NCBI GenBank assembly: GCA_900319865.1
Contig: ONQD01000001.1
Span: 1-64,000 of the forward strand
From: an uncultured Bacteroidales bacterium
GTDB lineage: Bacteria; Bacteroidota; Bacteroidia; Bacteroidales; P3
DNA length: 64,000 nt
Direction: 5' to 3'
Of this stretch, positions 52,701 to 63,611 are shown piece by piece (within the stretch, counting starts at the first letter, position 1; the number at the start of each line of letters is the position of its first letter). The notes below the pieces were generated by a model that had not been told where the DNA came from, did no database searches, and worked only from the letters and a program-made list of their open reading frames with translations. The translations under genes and the position numbers were made by a program.

Positions 52701-53578
52701 AAGTTAGCCCCAATAAGTGGACCTCCGACAAGGAGACCAATAATCTTATCAAGGATCTTCTGAACAACTACAATATCAAATACCGCGAAATAAACGGCCG
52801 TTTCACCCGTAAGAAATTCGCCCTCACTGTGGGCGATGACCTCCCGAGTGGAATTGTCCAAATGGCTAAAGTTTACATTGCTATGAAGCGTAAACTCCGC
52901 ATCGGCGACAAGATGGCTGGCCGTCACGGTAACAAAGGTATTGTGTCCAAAATTGTACGTCGCGAAGATATGCCATTCCTCGCTGATGGCACCCCTGTCG
53001 ATATCGTACTGAACCCTCTGGGTGTGCCTTCTCGAATGAACTTGGGACAGATTTACGAAACTGTTCTCGGTTGGGCCGGTAAGAAATTGAACAAACGTTT
53101 CAAGACCCCCATTTTCGACGGTGCCACACTCGAGCAAATCAATGGCTACATGCGTGAAGCCGGACTGCCTGAAAACGGTCGTACCTACCTTTACGATGGC
53201 GAAACTGGTGAACGCTTTGACCAGCCTGCAACCGTTGGCTACATCTATATGCTCAAACTGCACCATATGATTGACGACAAGATGCACGCTCGTAGCATCG
53301 GTCCCTACTCCCTCATCACACAACAGCCCCTCGGTGGTAAAGCCAACTTTGGTGGCCAGCGTTTCGGAGAGATGGAGGTATGGGCTCTCGAAGCTTTCGG
53401 TGCCTCGCATGTCTTGCAGGAAGTGCTCACCGTCAAGTCCGACGATGTTATTGGACGTGCAAAAGCCTACGAAGCTATCGTCAAGGGCGACAACATGCCT
53501 GTTCCCGGTATTCCCGAATCGTTCAACGTGTTGGTCCACGAGCTGCGTGGCTTGGGTCTTGAGGTAACGTTTGATTAA
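49772..53578 (+). CDS. rpoB: RNA polymerase beta subunit
   Basis: 1268 residues, full length for Bacteroidota. The first codon is TTG: no ATG or GTG lies between the in-frame stop at 49757 and the conserved [20 protein letters not shown], so a UUG start at 49772 is the only one that keeps the family N-terminus. Conserved blocks: [16 protein letters not shown] (fork region), [20 protein letters not shown] and [20 protein letters not shown] (rifampicin pocket), [18 protein letters not shown] and the C-terminal [20 protein letters not shown]. The rifampicin-pocket residues look wild type by eye. Confidence 0.98.
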   Translation: MDNNQPIEVVNFASVRKYGYPDFLDIQLKSFQDFFQIETNPDNRLDEGLFKVFKENFPISDARNNFTLEFLDYYIDPPRYSIEECIERGLTYSVPLKAKLKLSCNDQENEDFQAIEQPVYLGMIPYMTPKGTFVINGAERVVVSQLHRSPGVFFGTQFHSNGTQLYSARIIPFKGSWMEFTTDINNVMYAYIDRKKKLPITTLLRAIGYETDKDILDIFSLAEEVKVSKTNLKKVIGKQLAARVVDTWTEDFVDEDTGEVVSMERTEVVIERDKELTEDDIEKILDLDVKTILVKVEDHDGIDYSVIYNTLKKDTSNNSKEAVEYIYRQLRNAEPPDEETARGIIEKLFFSDKRYDLGEVGRYRINTKLNLDIPDSVRVLTQTDITSIIKYLIQLINQKAEVDDIDHLSNRRVRTAGEQLYNQFGVGLARMARTIRERMNVRDNEVFTPTELINAKTLSSVINSFFGTNQLSQFMDQTNPLAEVTHKRRISALGPGGLSRERAGFEVRDVHYTHYGRLCTIETPEGPNIGLISSLCVYAKINNLGFIETPYRRVVNGKVMWDEEPTYYTAELEENKTVAQATTPQDEEGNILAQRVKARRQADFPIVSPEEIDLIDMGSNQIASIAASLIPFLEHDDANRALMGSNMMRQAVPLLNPEIPIVGTGIEKSVAEDSRVLLNALGDGVVEYVDSTKIVIRHNRTENERLVSFDDDVREYKLTRYQRTNHSTSINLRPIVKKGDKVKKGQVLCEGYATQGGELALGRNMMVAFMPWKGYNFEDAVVISERVVREDIFTSVHVEEYTLEVRETKRGLEELTRDIPNVSNEATKDLDENGIIRIGAEVKEGDILIGKITPKGESDPSPEEKLLRAIFGDKAGDVKDASLKVPPSVRGVVINKKLFARIVRDRKQRAKEKELLAKPEEEFNNELAELKEKLVDRLLIILAGKTSNGVYTNHKEELIPKKVKFTSKALKAIDYTEVSPNKWTSDKETNNLIKDLLNNYNIKYREINGRFTRKKFALTVGDDLPSGIVQMAKVYIAMKRKLRIGDKMAGRHGNKGIVSKIVRREDMPFLADGTPVDIVLNPLGVPSRMNLGQIYETVLGWAGKKLNKRFKTPIFDGATLEQINGYMREAGLPENGRTYLYDGETGERFDQPATVGYIYMLKLHHMIDDKMHARSIGPYSLITQQPLGGKANFGGQRFGEMEVWALEAFGASHVLQEVLTVKSDDVIGRAKAYEAIVKGDNMPVPGIPESFNVLVHELRGLGLEVTFD

Positions 53579-53639
53579 TTCAGAATTAAGTACCCAAAGA
53601 CAAAATCTTATTCTTAATTCTTAATTCAATAATAAAAAG

Positions 53640-56600
53640 ATGGCTTTTAAACAAGAATCACAATTAAGGAATGATTTTAAATCGATAACCGTCAGTCTGG
53701 CCTCACCCGAGTCTATCAAAAGACGCTCCTATGGTGAAGTTACCAAGCCTGAGACTATCAACTATCGAACATATAAGCCCGAACGCGACGGACTCTTCTG
53801 CGAGAAGATTTTCGGACCTACCCGCGACTGGGAATGCCATTGCGGCAAATACAAACGCATCCGCTATAAAGGTATCGTTTGTGACCGCTGCGGCGTGGAA
53901 GTCACCGAGAAAAAAGTGCGTCGTGAGCGTATGGGACATATCGAACTCACTGTCCCTGTCGCCCATATTTGGTTTTTCCGTTCCCTGCCCAACAAAATCG
54001 GAACTCTCCTTGATGTCCCCAGCAAAAAGCTTGAGCAGGTAATCTATTATGAAAAATATATAGTCCTCCAACCCGGTAAGGCTGTCCTCAACGAGGTCCC
54101 TGTCAAAAAGAATGACCTCCTAACCGAAGAGGAATACTATATGATTAAAGAGAATCTTCCTGAAGGCAACGACCAACTGGAAGACTCCGACCCCAACAAG
54201 TTTATCGTCGGCATGGGCTCAGAGGCTCTGTACAAACTCCTCTGCGACCTCGATCTCGACCGCATTAGCTACGACCTCCGCGACCGCGCCTCCAAAGAGT
54301 CCTCCAATCAGCGCAAACAGGAAGCACTGAAACGACTCAATGTAGTGGAATCGTTCCGCGAAAGCCGCAAGCGCATGCAAGCCCGCGGCATGGACAACCG
54401 TCCCGAGTGGATGATTATGACCATCATCCCCGTCATTCCTCCCGACCTTCGTCCTTTGGTACCGCTGGATGGTGGCCGTTTCGCCACCTCCGACATCAAC
54501 GAGCTTTATCGTCGTGTCATCATCCGCAACAACCGTCTGAAACGTCTTTTCGAAATCAAGGCTCCCGAAGTCATCATGCGCAACGAAAAGCGTATGCTAC
54601 AGGAATCTGTCGATTCTCTCTTCGACAACAGCCGCAAGGTTTCCAGCGTTAAATCCGACAGCAACCGCTCACTCAAATCCCTGTCCGACTCGCTCAAGGG
54701 CAAACAAGGCCGCTTCCGTCAAAACCTCCTCGGTAAACGTGTCGACTACTCCGGTCGTTCGGTTATCGTTGTGGGTCCTGAACTCAAAATGCACGAATGC
54801 GGTCTTCCTAAAGACATGGCCAGCGAACTGTTCAAACCCTTCATCATCCGCAAACTTCTCGAGCGCGGACTGGTCAAGACTGTCAAATCCGCCAAACGCG
54901 TGGTCGACCGCAAAGACCCCGTGGTATGGGAGATTCTTGAAAATATCCTCAAAGGCCATCCCATCATGCTCAACCGTGCTCCTACCCTGCACCGTTTGGG
55001 TATTCAGGCATTCCAGCCCAAGCTGGTAGAAGGCAAAGCTATCCGACTCCACCCGCTGGTGTGTACCGGTTTCAATGCCGACTTCGATGGTGACCAGATG
55101 GCTGTTCACGTGCCCCTGGGCAATGCTGCCATCCTCGAGGCTCAGCTCCTCATGCTCTCCACCCACAACATTCTCAATCCTGCCAACGGTGCTCCTATCA
55201 CCGTGCCTTCTCAGGACATGGTTCTCGGTCTCTACTACATGACCAAACCCCGCCACACAACTCCCGATGAGATTGTTAAGGGTGAAGGTTCACGTTTCTA
55301 TTCTGCCGAAGAAGTCATCATTGCATACAACGAGAAACGTGTATCACTCAATGCCTGCATCAGTGTCAAGATTAACGCCAACGGACTTGACGAATTCCAA
55401 TTCATCAAGACCGACCGTACCTTCATGGAGACCATCAAAGACAAAGATGGCAACATCCTCACCGACATTGACTGCTCCACACCTGCAGAAATCAAGGAGC
55501 GCTGCTGCACCGAGTACGAAATCAAGCGCGACAAGGACGGCAACCCCATCCTTGACTCCAAAGGCCACTTCATCAAGACTGACCGTATCCGCACCACTGT
55601 GGGTCGCGTTATCTTCAACGAAGTAGTCCCTAAAGAATACGGCTACGTCAACATGGTGCTCGGCAAGAAATCTCTGCGCGACATCATCGGTGACCTGTTC
55701 ACCGCCTGCGGCAACGCCGTTACTGCCAATTTCCTCGACGATATCAAGAATATGGGCTATCGTCAAGCATTCCGTGGTGGCCTCTCCTTCAACCTCGGCG
55801 ATGTTATCATCCCCAACGAGAAAGAAGAACTCATCGCCAAAGCCAACGAAGAGGTCGAAGAAGTCTTGGGACAGTACTCCATGGGTCTTATCACCAACAA
55901 CGAACGTTACAACCACGTTATCGATATTTGGACCACTACCAACAACCGCTTGACCGAAACCTTGATGAAACAGCTCAAGGCCGACAACCAAGGTTTCAAC
56001 CCCATCTACATGATGTACGACTCAGGTGCCCGTGGTAGTAAGGAACAGATTCGTCAGCTCTCCGGTATGCGTGGCCTTATGGCCAAGCCCCAAAAAGCCG
56101 GTGCTTCTGGCAACGAGATTATCGAAAACCCCATCATCTCCAACTTCAAGGAAGGTCTTTCGGTGCTCGAATACTTCATCTCAACCCACGGTGCTCGTAA
56201 AGGTTTGGCCGATACCGCTCTGAAAACTGCTGATGCCGGTTATCTTACCCGTCGTCTGGTCGATGTGGCACACGATGTTATCATCACCTCCGAAGACTGC
56301 GGCACCCTTCGCGGCCTGCCCACCACTGCACTCAAGAAAGGTGAAGACGTGGTCGTCTCACTCGGCGAGAAAATCCTGGGCCGCACCTCGGTTCACGATA
56401 TCTACCATCCCCACACTGGCGAACTCATCGTCCGTGCTGGCGAGGAGCTGACCGAAGATATCTGCAAAATCATCGAAGAATCCCCGCTGGAGGAAGTGGA
56501 AATCCGCTCCGTTCTCACCTGTGAGGCAAAACACGGCGTCTGCGCCAAATGCTACGGCCGCAACCTTGCTACCGGCAAAATGGTTCAGAAAGGCGAATCG

Positions 56601-58109
56601 GTCGGCGTCATCGCCGCTCAGGCTATCGGTGAGCCCGGTACCCAGCTTACCCTTCGTACATTCCACGTCGGTGGTGTGGCTGGTGGCAACATCGGTTCCG
56701 ACTCCACACTTACCGCCAAACACGAAGGCCGTCTCGAAATCGACGAGCTCCGTTCCATCCCCTACACCGACAACGATGGCAACAGCTACCACATCGTTAT
56801 GGGCCGTTCCGCTGAAATGAGAATCGTGGACGAGAACACAAACGTCACCCTCTTCTCAGCCCTCCTGCCCTATGGTGCCAAACTCTACAAACAAGCGGGT
56901 GAACACCTGTCCAAAAACGACTTTATCGCCGAATGGGACCCCTACAATGCTGTCATCATCTCCGATGTCGCTGGTCGTGTTTCGTTCGAAAACGTCATCG
57001 AAAATATCACCTACCGTGTCGAAAGCGATGCACAGACAGGTCTGCAGGACAAAGTCATCACCGAATCCCGTCAGCGTACCAAAAACCCCACCCTCAACAT
57101 TGTCGATGATGAAGGTGTCGTCCTCAAGGTATACGACCTCCCCGTCGGTGCCCATATCGGTGTTGAGCAAGGCCAAATGCTGAAGGCTGGTGACATCATG
57201 GTCAAAATCCCGCGCAGCTTCGGTAAAGCAGGCGATATCACCGGAGGTCTTCCCCGTGTCACCGAACTCTTCGAGGCCCGTAATCCTTCCGATCCCGCTG
57301 TGGTGGCCGAAATCGACGGTATTGTCACTATCGACAAAAAGCTCAAACGCAACAACCGTCAAATCACCATTACCAGCAAGACCGGTGAACAACGCACCTA
57401 CCTCATACCCACATCCAAACAAATCCTTGCCCAAGACAGTGACTATGTCAAGGCCGGTACTCCGCTCTCCGACGGTGCCATCACCCCTGCCGACATTCTG
57501 GCCATCAAGGGTCCCATGAAGGTCCAGGAATACATCGTCAACGAAGTACAAGAAGTGTACCGTCTCCAGGGTGTGAAAATTAACGACAAACACTTTGAAG
57601 TCATCGTACGTCAGATGATGCGCAAGGTCGAAATCGAAGATCCCGGCGACACTCGCTATCTGGAAGGCGAACTGGTCAATAAGATTGATTTCCACGAAAC
57701 CAACGATGAAATCTTCGGCATGAAGGTTGTTGAAGACTGTGGCGACTGCGAGACCCTCAAAAACGGTCAAATCATTTCCGCACGCCGCTTGCGTGACGAA
57801 ATGTCCATCCTCCGTCGTCAGGACAAGAAACTTATCACCGCTCGCGATGCCCGTCCCGCTACAGCCAAACAGATTCTGCAAGGTATCACCCGCGCCTCTC
57901 TCCAAACCAAGAGCTTCATCTCGGCTGCTTCCTTCCAGGAGACAACCAAAGTACTTACCGAAGCCGCCATCAATGCCAAACAGGACTTCCTCGAGGGCAT
58001 GAAGGAGAACGTCATTGTGGGTCACCTCATCCCTGCCGGTACTGGTTTGCGCGAATACAACAACCTCATTGTTGGCAACATCCATGAGATGGAAAATGCA
58101 AACAACTAA
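53640..58109 (+). CDS. rpoC: RNA polymerase beta' subunit
   Basis: 1489 residues, full length. The N-terminal zinc ribbon [20 protein letters not shown] is at about 69-88; [20 protein letters not shown] and the catalytic [12 protein letters not shown] (about 480-491) with its three aspartates follow; the trigger-loop region and the second zinc site ([16 protein letters not shown], about 962-977) are intact. The C-terminal part has [20 protein letters not shown]. It lies 61 bases after rpoB. Confidence 0.99.
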   Translation: MAFKQESQLRNDFKSITVSLASPESIKRRSYGEVTKPETINYRTYKPERDGLFCEKIFGPTRDWECHCGKYKRIRYKGIVCDRCGVEVTEKKVRRERMGHIELTVPVAHIWFFRSLPNKIGTLLDVPSKKLEQVIYYEKYIVLQPGKAVLNEVPVKKNDLLTEEEYYMIKENLPEGNDQLEDSDPNKFIVGMGSEALYKLLCDLDLDRISYDLRDRASKESSNQRKQEALKRLNVVESFRESRKRMQARGMDNRPEWMIMTIIPVIPPDLRPLVPLDGGRFATSDINELYRRVIIRNNRLKRLFEIKAPEVIMRNEKRMLQESVDSLFDNSRKVSSVKSDSNRSLKSLSDSLKGKQGRFRQNLLGKRVDYSGRSVIVVGPELKMHECGLPKDMASELFKPFIIRKLLERGLVKTVKSAKRVVDRKDPVVWEILENILKGHPIMLNRAPTLHRLGIQAFQPKLVEGKAIRLHPLVCTGFNADFDGDQMAVHVPLGNAAILEAQLLMLSTHNILNPANGAPITVPSQDMVLGLYYMTKPRHTTPDEIVKGEGSRFYSAEEVIIAYNEKRVSLNACISVKINANGLDEFQFIKTDRTFMETIKDKDGNILTDIDCSTPAEIKERCCTEYEIKRDKDGNPILDSKGHFIKTDRIRTTVGRVIFNEVVPKEYGYVNMVLGKKSLRDIIGDLFTACGNAVTANFLDDIKNMGYRQAFRGGLSFNLGDVIIPNEKEELIAKANEEVEEVLGQYSMGLITNNERYNHVIDIWTTTNNRLTETLMKQLKADNQGFNPIYMMYDSGARGSKEQIRQLSGMRGLMAKPQKAGASGNEIIENPIISNFKEGLSVLEYFISTHGARKGLADTALKTADAGYLTRRLVDVAHDVIITSEDCGTLRGLPTTALKKGEDVVVSLGEKILGRTSVHDIYHPHTGELIVRAGEELTEDICKIIEESPLEEVEIRSVLTCEAKHGVCAKCYGRNLATGKMVQKGESVGVIAAQAIGEPGTQLTLRTFHVGGVAGGNIGSDSTLTAKHEGRLEIDELRSIPYTDNDGNSYHIVMGRSAEMRIVDENTNVTLFSALLPYGAKLYKQAGEHLSKNDFIAEWDPYNAVIISDVAGRVSFENVIENITYRVESDAQTGLQDKVITESRQRTKNPTLNIVDDEGVVLKVYDLPVGAHIGVEQGQMLKAGDIMVKIPRSFGKAGDITGGLPRVTELFEARNPSDPAVVAEIDGIVTIDKKLKRNNRQITITSKTGEQRTYLIPTSKQILAQDSDYVKAGTPLSDGAITPADILAIKGPMKVQEYIVNEVQEVYRLQGVKINDKHFEVIVRQMMRKVEIEDPGDTRYLEGELVNKIDFHETNDEIFGMKVVEDCGDCETLKNGQIISARRLRDEMSILRRQDKKLITARDARPATAKQILQGITRASLQTKSFISAASFQETTKVLTEAAINAKQDFLEGMKENVIVGHLIPAGTGLREYNNLIVGNIHEMENANN

Positions 58110-58122
58110 AACATCATTGACT

Positions 58123-58449
58123 ATGGCTAACAACAGAATAGACAATCCGCAACCTAAGGATTTGAAAATCGACATGACACCCGACGTTGCCCAGGGCACC
58201 TACAGCAACCTCGCCATCATCTCTCACAGCCCAAGCGAGATTGTACTCGACTTTGCTCAGATGCTTCCCGGCACACCCAACGCCAATGTCCGTTCACGCA
58301 TCATCATGAACCCCATTCATGCCAAACGTCTGCTTGCCGCTCTCAACGACAACATTCAAAAGTATGAACAAAACTTTGGCGCCATTGTCGAGCCTCAACC
58401 CCCTATGGATGCAAAAACAGTACCCTACGACATCTTAGGCAAAGCCTGA
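58123..58449 (+). CDS. DUF3467 protein
   Basis: Small cytoplasmic protein of 108 residues of the DUF3467 family. ATG 58123 gives MANNRIDNPQPKDLKIDMTP; the core is GTYSNLAIISHSPSEIVLDF and NVRSRIIMNPIHAKRLLAAL. It follows rpoC by 13 bases and precedes the terminator, a conserved place in Bacteroidota. A link with RNA polymerase is suggested only by position; no function is established. Confidence 0.93.
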   Translation: MANNRIDNPQPKDLKIDMTPDVAQGTYSNLAIISHSPSEIVLDFAQMLPGTPNANVRSRIIMNPIHAKRLLAALNDNIQKYEQNFGAIVEPQPPMDAKTVPYDILGKA

Positions 58450-58473
58450 CAATCGTAAATACTAACAATACCG

Positions 58474-58516
58474 CAGCCGTATTTCATCTCGATGGAATAC
58501 GGCTGTTTCTTTTTAT
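58474..58516 (+). terminator. intrinsic terminator of the rpo cluster
   Basis: CAGCCGTATT (58474-58483) pairs with AATACGGCTG (58496-58505), followed by TTTCTTTTTAT. It ends the unit that begins at 44529. Confidence 0.9.
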
Positions 58517-58551
58517 CCCAAATATCAATCCTCGCCAACAACTAAGAAACA

Positions 58552-59124
58552 CTATCCCCTAATAACCGTCACACGGCCGTCAGGTTCAACCTTAAGTATC
58601 CTGCTTGAACCTACTGACGGATGCCAAAAAAGCGGTGAATCGGGCAAGCAACAATCCACCCTGCCTTTCAAAGACTCATCAATATCACCATAACATTGCG
58701 GCGACGGATGTCCTGAGAAATTTGCCGAAGTACTCACAATAGGGCTATCCAACATCTCCAACAACTGCTGACAAAAGTCCATCCGCGGCACTCGCACACC
58801 TATCGTTCCGTCGCCCGCCGGTAAATTCTCCGCCACCTTTCGGCACACCATATCGGCAGGAACAATTACCGTAGTGGGGCGTTCACTCTCCAGCAACAAC
58901 CCTCTCACCTCGACAGGCATATTCCGCGAGAGCATCGATGCTGTCACCAGCAACAACATCGCCTTGCCGTGGTCTCGCTCCTTGATAGCATATATACGTT
59001 CCACCGCATCCCCATTGGCGGCATCGCATCCAATTCCCCAAATCGTATCTGTCGGATAAAGCAGTGTACGCCCATTTTTCAAAGCTTCAAAAGCAGTTGC
59101 AAGTATGTCAGCAAACAATTCCAT
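58552..59124 (-). CDS. tsaC: threonylcarbamoyl-AMP synthase (TsaC/Sua5 YrdC domain)
   Basis: Makes threonylcarbamoyl-AMP for the t6A modification of tRNAs reading ANN codons. 190 residues, a single YrdC domain without the Sua5 C-terminal part. GRTLLYPTDTIWGIGCDAAN (about 18-37) is the conserved nucleotide/threonine pocket start; KERDHGKAMLLLV, IGVRVPRMDFCQQL and IVSTSANFSGHPSP (about 130-143) complete it. It is divergent from the peptide transporter gene. Confidence 0.95.
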   Translation of the reverse strand: MELFADILATAFEALKNGRTLLYPTDTIWGIGCDAANGDAVERIYAIKERDHGKAMLLLVTASMLSRNMPVEVRGLLLESERPTTVIVPADMVCRKVAENLPAGDGTIGVRVPRMDFCQQLLEMLDSPIVSTSANFSGHPSPQCYGDIDESLKGRVDCCLPDSPLFWHPSVGSSRILKVEPDGRVTVIRG

Positions 59125-59141
59125 TTAGTTAAATTTTGGTG

Positions 59142-59178
59142 CAAAGATACGATTTATTCAGAAAATTTCGTATCTTTG
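59142..59178. promoter_or_regulatory. back-to-back promoters of tsaC and the POT transporter
   Basis: The -7 boxes TATCTTTG occur on the minus strand (59149 to 59142) and on the plus strand (59171-59178), inside a 12-base inverted repeat (GCAAAGATACGA and its complement). The transcripts run apart and each -33 region overlaps the other promoter's -7 area. Confidence 0.7.
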
Positions 59179-59247
59179 CAAGATAAAAAGTATACTGAGC
59201 AAACAAACGTTTATAATTAAAATATTAATCATTAAAACATTACACTC

Positions 59248-60858
59248 ATGAAAGGACATCCAAAAGGTCTTATCGCAGCAGCCTTGAGTAATATGGGTGA
59301 ACGCTTCGGCTACTATATTATGAACGCTGTGCTGGTGTTGTTTCTTTGCTCCAAATTCGGTCTTGCCGAGGAGAAAGCAACATTAATCTACTCCATATTC
59401 TATATGGGTATCTACATCCTGAGTCTGGTTGGCGGTATCATAGCCGACCGCACTCAAAACTACAAAGGGACTATCCAAACCGGTTTGCTCATCATGGCAT
59501 CCGGCTATGTCATTCTGGCCATCCCCATCCTGGCCACCGCCGGCAACATTGGCTGGCTGCTCCCCCTCACTTGCGTAGCCCTGTTCCTCATCGCCTTCGG
59601 TAACGGCTTGTTCAAAGGCAACCTCCAGGCCATTGTAGGACAAATGTACGACGACTTCGAAATCGAAGCTGCCAAACACGGCGAAGAAGCCCTCCGCATT
59701 GCCAAAAACAAACGCGACAGCGGTTTCCAAATTTTCTACATGTTCATCAACGTTGGCGGACTGATTGCTCCTTTTGTCGCCCCCCTGCTCCGCAGCTGGT
59801 GGCTGGGCCAGAATGGCTTTGAGTACAACGCCGACCTTCCCGCCCTCTGCCATCAATTTATTGCCACCGGTAGTGCTCTGGGCGACGAAGCAATGACCAA
59901 GATGACCGAACTCTTCGCCGCCATGAATGTCACCGTTCCCGCCGACACTGTGGCCGCACAGGAACTCTGCCAAAACTACCTCAACGTCTTCAACACCGGT
60001 GTCCACTACAGCTTCATCGCCTCTGTGGCCGCCATGCTCATCTCCCTCACCATCTTCCTCTGCACCAAAAAGAAATTCCCCACTCCCGCCAAGAAAGCCG
60101 CTCAGGAGAGCGTCCATTACACTACCGAAGAGAAACTCGCCATGGCCAAAGAGCTCAAACAGCGCCTCTATGCCATGTTTGCAGTACTGATTATCGCCGT
60201 TTTCTTCTGGTGGTCGTTCCATCAGAACGGTACCTCCATGTCCCTCTTCGCCCGCGACTTCGTCATCACCTCAGCCATCCCGCCCGAGGTCTGGCAGGCC
60301 GTCAACCCCTTCTTCGTCATCCTGCTCACCTTCCCCATCATGTGGCTCTTTGAAGGTCTCACCCGTCGCGGCAAAGGCATTTCCACACCCCGCAAAATTG
60401 CCATCGGCATGGGTATAGCGGGCTGCGCCTACCTCTTCCTTTCCATCTTCTGCAACATCCAGGGTTACCCCTCGGGCACCGAGTTCCGCGCCCTCGACGC
60501 TACCACCGCAGCCGCTCAAAAAGCTGCCCCGTGGGTGCTCATCGTCTATTATTTTGGCATGACCGTTGCCGAGCTCTTCATCAGCCCGCTGGGCCTGAGC
60601 TTCATCTCCAAGGTTGCCCCCAAGAACCTCCTCGGCCTCTGCCAGGGCCTCTGGCTCGGTGCTACCGCCGTGGGCAACGGCTTCCTCTGGATCGGCCCCG
60701 CCCTCTACAACAAGATTCCTATCTGGAAGTGCTGGATCGTCTTCATGACCGTCTGCTTCCTCTCCATGATTGTCATGCTCTGCATGGTCAAGTGGCTTGA
60801 AAAGGTCACCGGCGAACGTGCCGCCCTCGATGCCGCCAAGGAAGAAGTCCAGAAATAA
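59248..60858 (+). CDS. proton-dependent oligopeptide transporter (POT/PTR2 family)
   Basis: Inner-membrane di/tripeptide:proton symporter of 536 residues with about 14 helices. The signature GERFGYYIMNAVLVLFL near residue 17 contains the ExxERF-type motif (here MGERFGYY) of the family, and GNGLFKGNLQAIVGQMYDD (about 112-130) corresponds to the PTR2 signature G-x-G-x-x-K-x-x. FYMFINVGGLIAPFVAPLLR follows. A larger periplasmic-side loop with several cysteines lies in the middle. It has its own promoter and terminator. Confidence 0.95.
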   Translation: MKGHPKGLIAAALSNMGERFGYYIMNAVLVLFLCSKFGLAEEKATLIYSIFYMGIYILSLVGGIIADRTQNYKGTIQTGLLIMASGYVILAIPILATAGNIGWLLPLTCVALFLIAFGNGLFKGNLQAIVGQMYDDFEIEAAKHGEEALRIAKNKRDSGFQIFYMFINVGGLIAPFVAPLLRSWWLGQNGFEYNADLPALCHQFIATGSALGDEAMTKMTELFAAMNVTVPADTVAAQELCQNYLNVFNTGVHYSFIASVAAMLISLTIFLCTKKKFPTPAKKAAQESVHYTTEEKLAMAKELKQRLYAMFAVLIIAVFFWWSFHQNGTSMSLFARDFVITSAIPPEVWQAVNPFFVILLTFPIMWLFEGLTRRGKGISTPRKIAIGMGIAGCAYLFLSIFCNIQGYPSGTEFRALDATTAAAQKAAPWVLIVYYFGMTVAELFISPLGLSFISKVAPKNLLGLCQGLWLGATAVGNGFLWIGPALYNKIPIWKCWIVFMTVCFLSMIVMLCMVKWLEKVTGERAALDAAKEEVQK

Positions 60859-60881
60859 TTTGTTTTCCATATATTGTATGT

Positions 60882-60916
60882 AAAGCCGGCCGACCTTTCG
60901 ACCGGCTTTCTTTTTC
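60882..60916 (+). terminator. intrinsic terminator of the POT transporter gene
   Basis: AAAGCCGG (60882-60889) pairs with CCGGCTTT (60902-60909), with a further G-C/C-G pair inside, followed by CTTTTTCCC. Confidence 0.85.
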
Positions 60917-60987
60917 CCCTCTCCAGCGACTCCTATTCCTTCAAAGCCCTTTCCCTGATTTTGGTTGACAGGTTTTTCAATAATCTC

Positions 60988-62778
60988 TTATTCTCCACCG
61001 TATGTTACAATGACTTTCCGGGCGGGATGATTACCCACTTTGACCAGATAGATTCCTGTGGGGATTGCATCATTACGGACGCTGCGTCCTAATATGTCGA
61101 AAATATGGACAGTATCCCCCTCTGCACCTTCAACGATAATGCGACCGCCAATAGAATAGATGTTGCTGTTCTCTACTTCGTGGTCAACGATATCCATATT
61201 GCAGTCTTCGACGTAAAGGTCGGCAAACTGCACCCAGTAGTTATCATCCAACCAGGCATTGAGGCTTCCACAGGGGATTACAATGCTGTCGAGACGGCCT
61301 ATATCATAGAGCGGACCTTCACCCTTTACGGCAGGGGGAACAGCAGCAGTAAAGCGGATGCAGTCGAGGTTGGCGTGACGAAACACAGACTCCCCCATCG
61401 TGTCGAGTTGACTATGTATGGTGACGGTGCGCAGGTGATTTTCGCAAGCGGCAAAGGCAAGGTCGTCAAGTTTCCTCAGTTTCGGTGGGAGGTCAATATG
61501 GACGGCAGACATGGCCCAGAAGGCCGCATAGCCAATCTCTTCAACGGCGTTGCCCCATGTGATGGATGCAAGACGGGGGCAGGAGTTAAAGGCCTCTTTG
61601 GGGATGACGCGGAGCGAGTCAGGAATCACAATGGCAGTGAGACTTTCGCACCAAGCAAAAGCCCCTTCGCCCATAGTATACAGTGTCTGTGGCATAACGA
61701 TGCTGGTGAGACGGTTGTTTTCAGAAAAAGCGTGTGCGCCTATCGACTTCATGTGTGTCGGCAACGTGATGGTAGAGAACGAGCACCCGCTGAAGCAGTT
61801 GTCGGTGATGTCGGTCACCCCTGCCGGGATGGTGATATTACGCACCCACGTGTTGTTCTCGAAGCCACCAAGGACTTTTACGTTAGGGTTCAGCGTGACA
61901 GTAACACCCGACTTGTGGCACGAAACCAACGTGTCGTAACCGCTGCTATATAGCAATAGACCATCCATAACGTAATGGGTGTTGCCATTGGCTATAGTGA
62001 GATTGGTGAGCTGCGGACAATAGGAGAAAGGGCAAATGCCAATGCTGGAAACAGTGGAAGGAATTACCACATTGTTGACCACTGAACAGCAGTTGAAAGC
62101 AAAGTCACCGATGGAGACCAACCCTTCCGGCAATGACACGGATGTCATACGACTATTGAATCCAAAGGCCATCTTGCCGACATAGCGCACAAACGGGGGT
62201 ACGTTGATTACACCCGCAACCCCGTCAGGCACCACACAGAGCGCAAGGCTGTCCTTACTGTAAAGCCATCCACCTATAGAGCAGTAACGGGGGTTCTCCC
62301 CGTCCACAGTGATAGCTGTGAGATTCCGTGCCCAGAAAGCAGCATCTCCATATTCCTCAAAATGTGCCGGAAGGTGAAGCGACCCCACACAGGAATAAAG
62401 GAAAGCATGATCTCCAATGCATCGGAGTGAATCAGGCAACTGCAGCGAGGTGAAGCTGCAGTTATAGAAACAATACGACCCGATGCTGCAGATTGTTGGC
62501 GGCAGGGTCAGGCTGGTGACCCCTCCGCAATTCTCAAAAGCCGACTCACCCAATGCTGTCACAGTATAGGTGATGCCACCATATTCCACTGTCTGTGGGA
62601 TGGTGATGGCTCCGCTGTAGGGGGTTTCCAGCAGTGTATAGTGCGGCTGCACCGCTGCTGTCCGATTTGCAGTGATGCCATACACGATGCCGCCTACCTC
62701 AAAATACTGCGCCTTTGTCGTGAAGGCCAAAACCAGCATCGCAACAAAAGTAAAAAGAATCTTCATCTGTTTCATCAT
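60988..62778 (-). CDS. BspA-like leucine-rich repeat protein with T9SS-type C-terminus
   Basis: Secreted or surface protein of about 596 residues. The signal peptide is MKILFTFVAMLVLAFTTKAQ. Residues ~60-500 are LRR_5/BspA repeats with the pattern LxxIGxxAFxxCxxLTSIxLP (for example ALGESAFENCGGVTSLTLPP and IGAHAFSENNRLTSIVMPQT). The final ~65 residues (YSIGGRIIVEGAEGDTVHIF and GIYLVKVGNHPARKVIV) look like a type A sorting domain of the type IX secretion system. ATG 62778 is taken as start; ATG 62766 or GTG 62802 are alternatives. It lies 27 bases after the upstream gene of the same operon. Confidence 0.85.
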   Translation of the reverse strand: MMKQMKILFTFVAMLVLAFTTKAQYFEVGGIVYGITANRTAAVQPHYTLLETPYSGAITIPQTVEYGGITYTVTALGESAFENCGGVTSLTLPPTICSIGSYCFYNCSFTSLQLPDSLRCIGDHAFLYSCVGSLHLPAHFEEYGDAAFWARNLTAITVDGENPRYCSIGGWLYSKDSLALCVVPDGVAGVINVPPFVRYVGKMAFGFNSRMTSVSLPEGLVSIGDFAFNCCSVVNNVVIPSTVSSIGICPFSYCPQLTNLTIANGNTHYVMDGLLLYSSGYDTLVSCHKSGVTVTLNPNVKVLGGFENNTWVRNITIPAGVTDITDNCFSGCSFSTITLPTHMKSIGAHAFSENNRLTSIVMPQTLYTMGEGAFAWCESLTAIVIPDSLRVIPKEAFNSCPRLASITWGNAVEEIGYAAFWAMSAVHIDLPPKLRKLDDLAFAACENHLRTVTIHSQLDTMGESVFRHANLDCIRFTAAVPPAVKGEGPLYDIGRLDSIVIPCGSLNAWLDDNYWVQFADLYVEDCNMDIVDHEVENSNIYSIGGRIIVEGAEGDTVHIFDILGRSVRNDAIPTGIYLVKVGNHPARKVIVTYGGE

Positions 62779-62805
62779 TATCTGTATTTGATTATTATTC
62801 ACATT

Positions 62806-63336
62806 TCACTCCATCTCTTTTTGGTTTTTAATTGCCCTATTGCTGACTGCGTCACGCATAGTCTTCGCGTCTATTGGCTCATAAATAGTCACGCAACGCA
62901 GGTTGATAAAGATGAAGACGAAAAGGTCATTGGAACGCATGTCACCTGATTTGACTCTCTTTTCGGGTGCCTCACGATGGGCACGGAAGGTATAGAAACT
63001 GTACGGCATCTCAAGAAATTCATGTTTGACCGAATCCGGGAGGCCGAGTTCGTAGAGTATCTCCTCAACATGCCGAGTGTGTCCAAAAAGACTGTCTATA
63101 GCCTCCCAACCCTCATCGGTCTCGGCTTTGAGCAGGGTGACAGGGAGGCGCAGGGTGTCGTTGATTACCTTGTCCTGTACATAGGTGATGCACACCCCCT
63201 CCAGCTGCATATCAGCAAAGTGACGGTAAACATCGCTGCACTCGTCGTAGCTCAACGTATGCGGAATGAACTTCCACGCTGCAGCGCCACCTGCCAATAG
63301 CAGGGCCAAGAGTGCTATTATTGTACGGACTTTCAT
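62806..63336 (-). CDS. membrane-anchored protein of unknown function
   Basis: Protein of 176 residues with one N-terminal hydrophobic segment (TIIALLALLLAGGAAAWKFI), acting as a signal anchor or uncleaved signal. The rest is a soluble domain with no motif I recognise; LSYDECSDVYRHFADMQLEG, GHTRHVEEILYELGLPDSVK and RSNDLFVFIFINLRCVTIYE are notable. It overlaps the preceding membrane protein gene by 4 bases and precedes the BspA-like gene. Such small proteins in sigma-factor operons may help the anti-sigma function, but that is only positional. Confidence 0.65.
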   Translation of the reverse strand: MKVRTIIALLALLLAGGAAAWKFIPHTLSYDECSDVYRHFADMQLEGVCITYVQDKVINDTLRLPVTLLKAETDEGWEAIDSLFGHTRHVEEILYELGLPDSVKHEFLEMPYSFYTFRAHREAPEKRVKSGDMRSNDLFVFIFINLRCVTIYEPIDAKTMRDAVSNRAIKNQKEME

Positions 63337-63611
63337 AGGCTGGCAATCAATGTTTGGTCGATATTTTGAAGGGCATCCTTACGTGCTTGGGCGTTGCTTA
63401 GATAGTGGCCGTCGGGGTCAGGCAGGACGGTGACGACCACGAAGATGGCGACAGAGACTGCAACAACGGTGTCGGTCAAGAGACGGTACATCGTCTTGCG
63501 ACGGGCGCACCAACGTGAGAGATCGGCGTTGTGTCCGTCAGCGAGTCGACGCACATGGTCAATGTCGGTCTCCTGGCGGGTTATACGTTGAAGTATCTCT
63601 TTCTCGGTCAT
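63333..63611 (-). CDS. small single-span membrane protein, possible anti-sigma factor
   Basis: 92 residues. A charged cytoplasmic N-terminus (MTEKEILQRITRQETDIDHV) of about 42 residues, one membrane helix (LTDTVVAVSVAIFVVVTVL, about 45-63) and a short outer tail. It overlaps the sigma-factor gene by 4 bases. Size, topology and coupling fit a short anti-sigma factor, but no anti-sigma signature such as a zinc motif is seen. Confidence 0.55.
   Translation of the reverse strand: MTEKEILQRITRQETDIDHVRRLADGHNADLSRWCARRKTMYRLLTDTVVAVSVAIFVVVTVLPDPDGHYLSNAQARKDALQNIDQTLIASL

Noticed and set aside
52643-53539. 298-residue minus-strand frame opposite rpoB
   Set aside because: Shadow of rpoB conserved C-terminal region.
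56856-58199. 447-residue minus-strand frame opposite rpoC
   Set aside because: Complementary shadow of a conserved essential gene; no family features.
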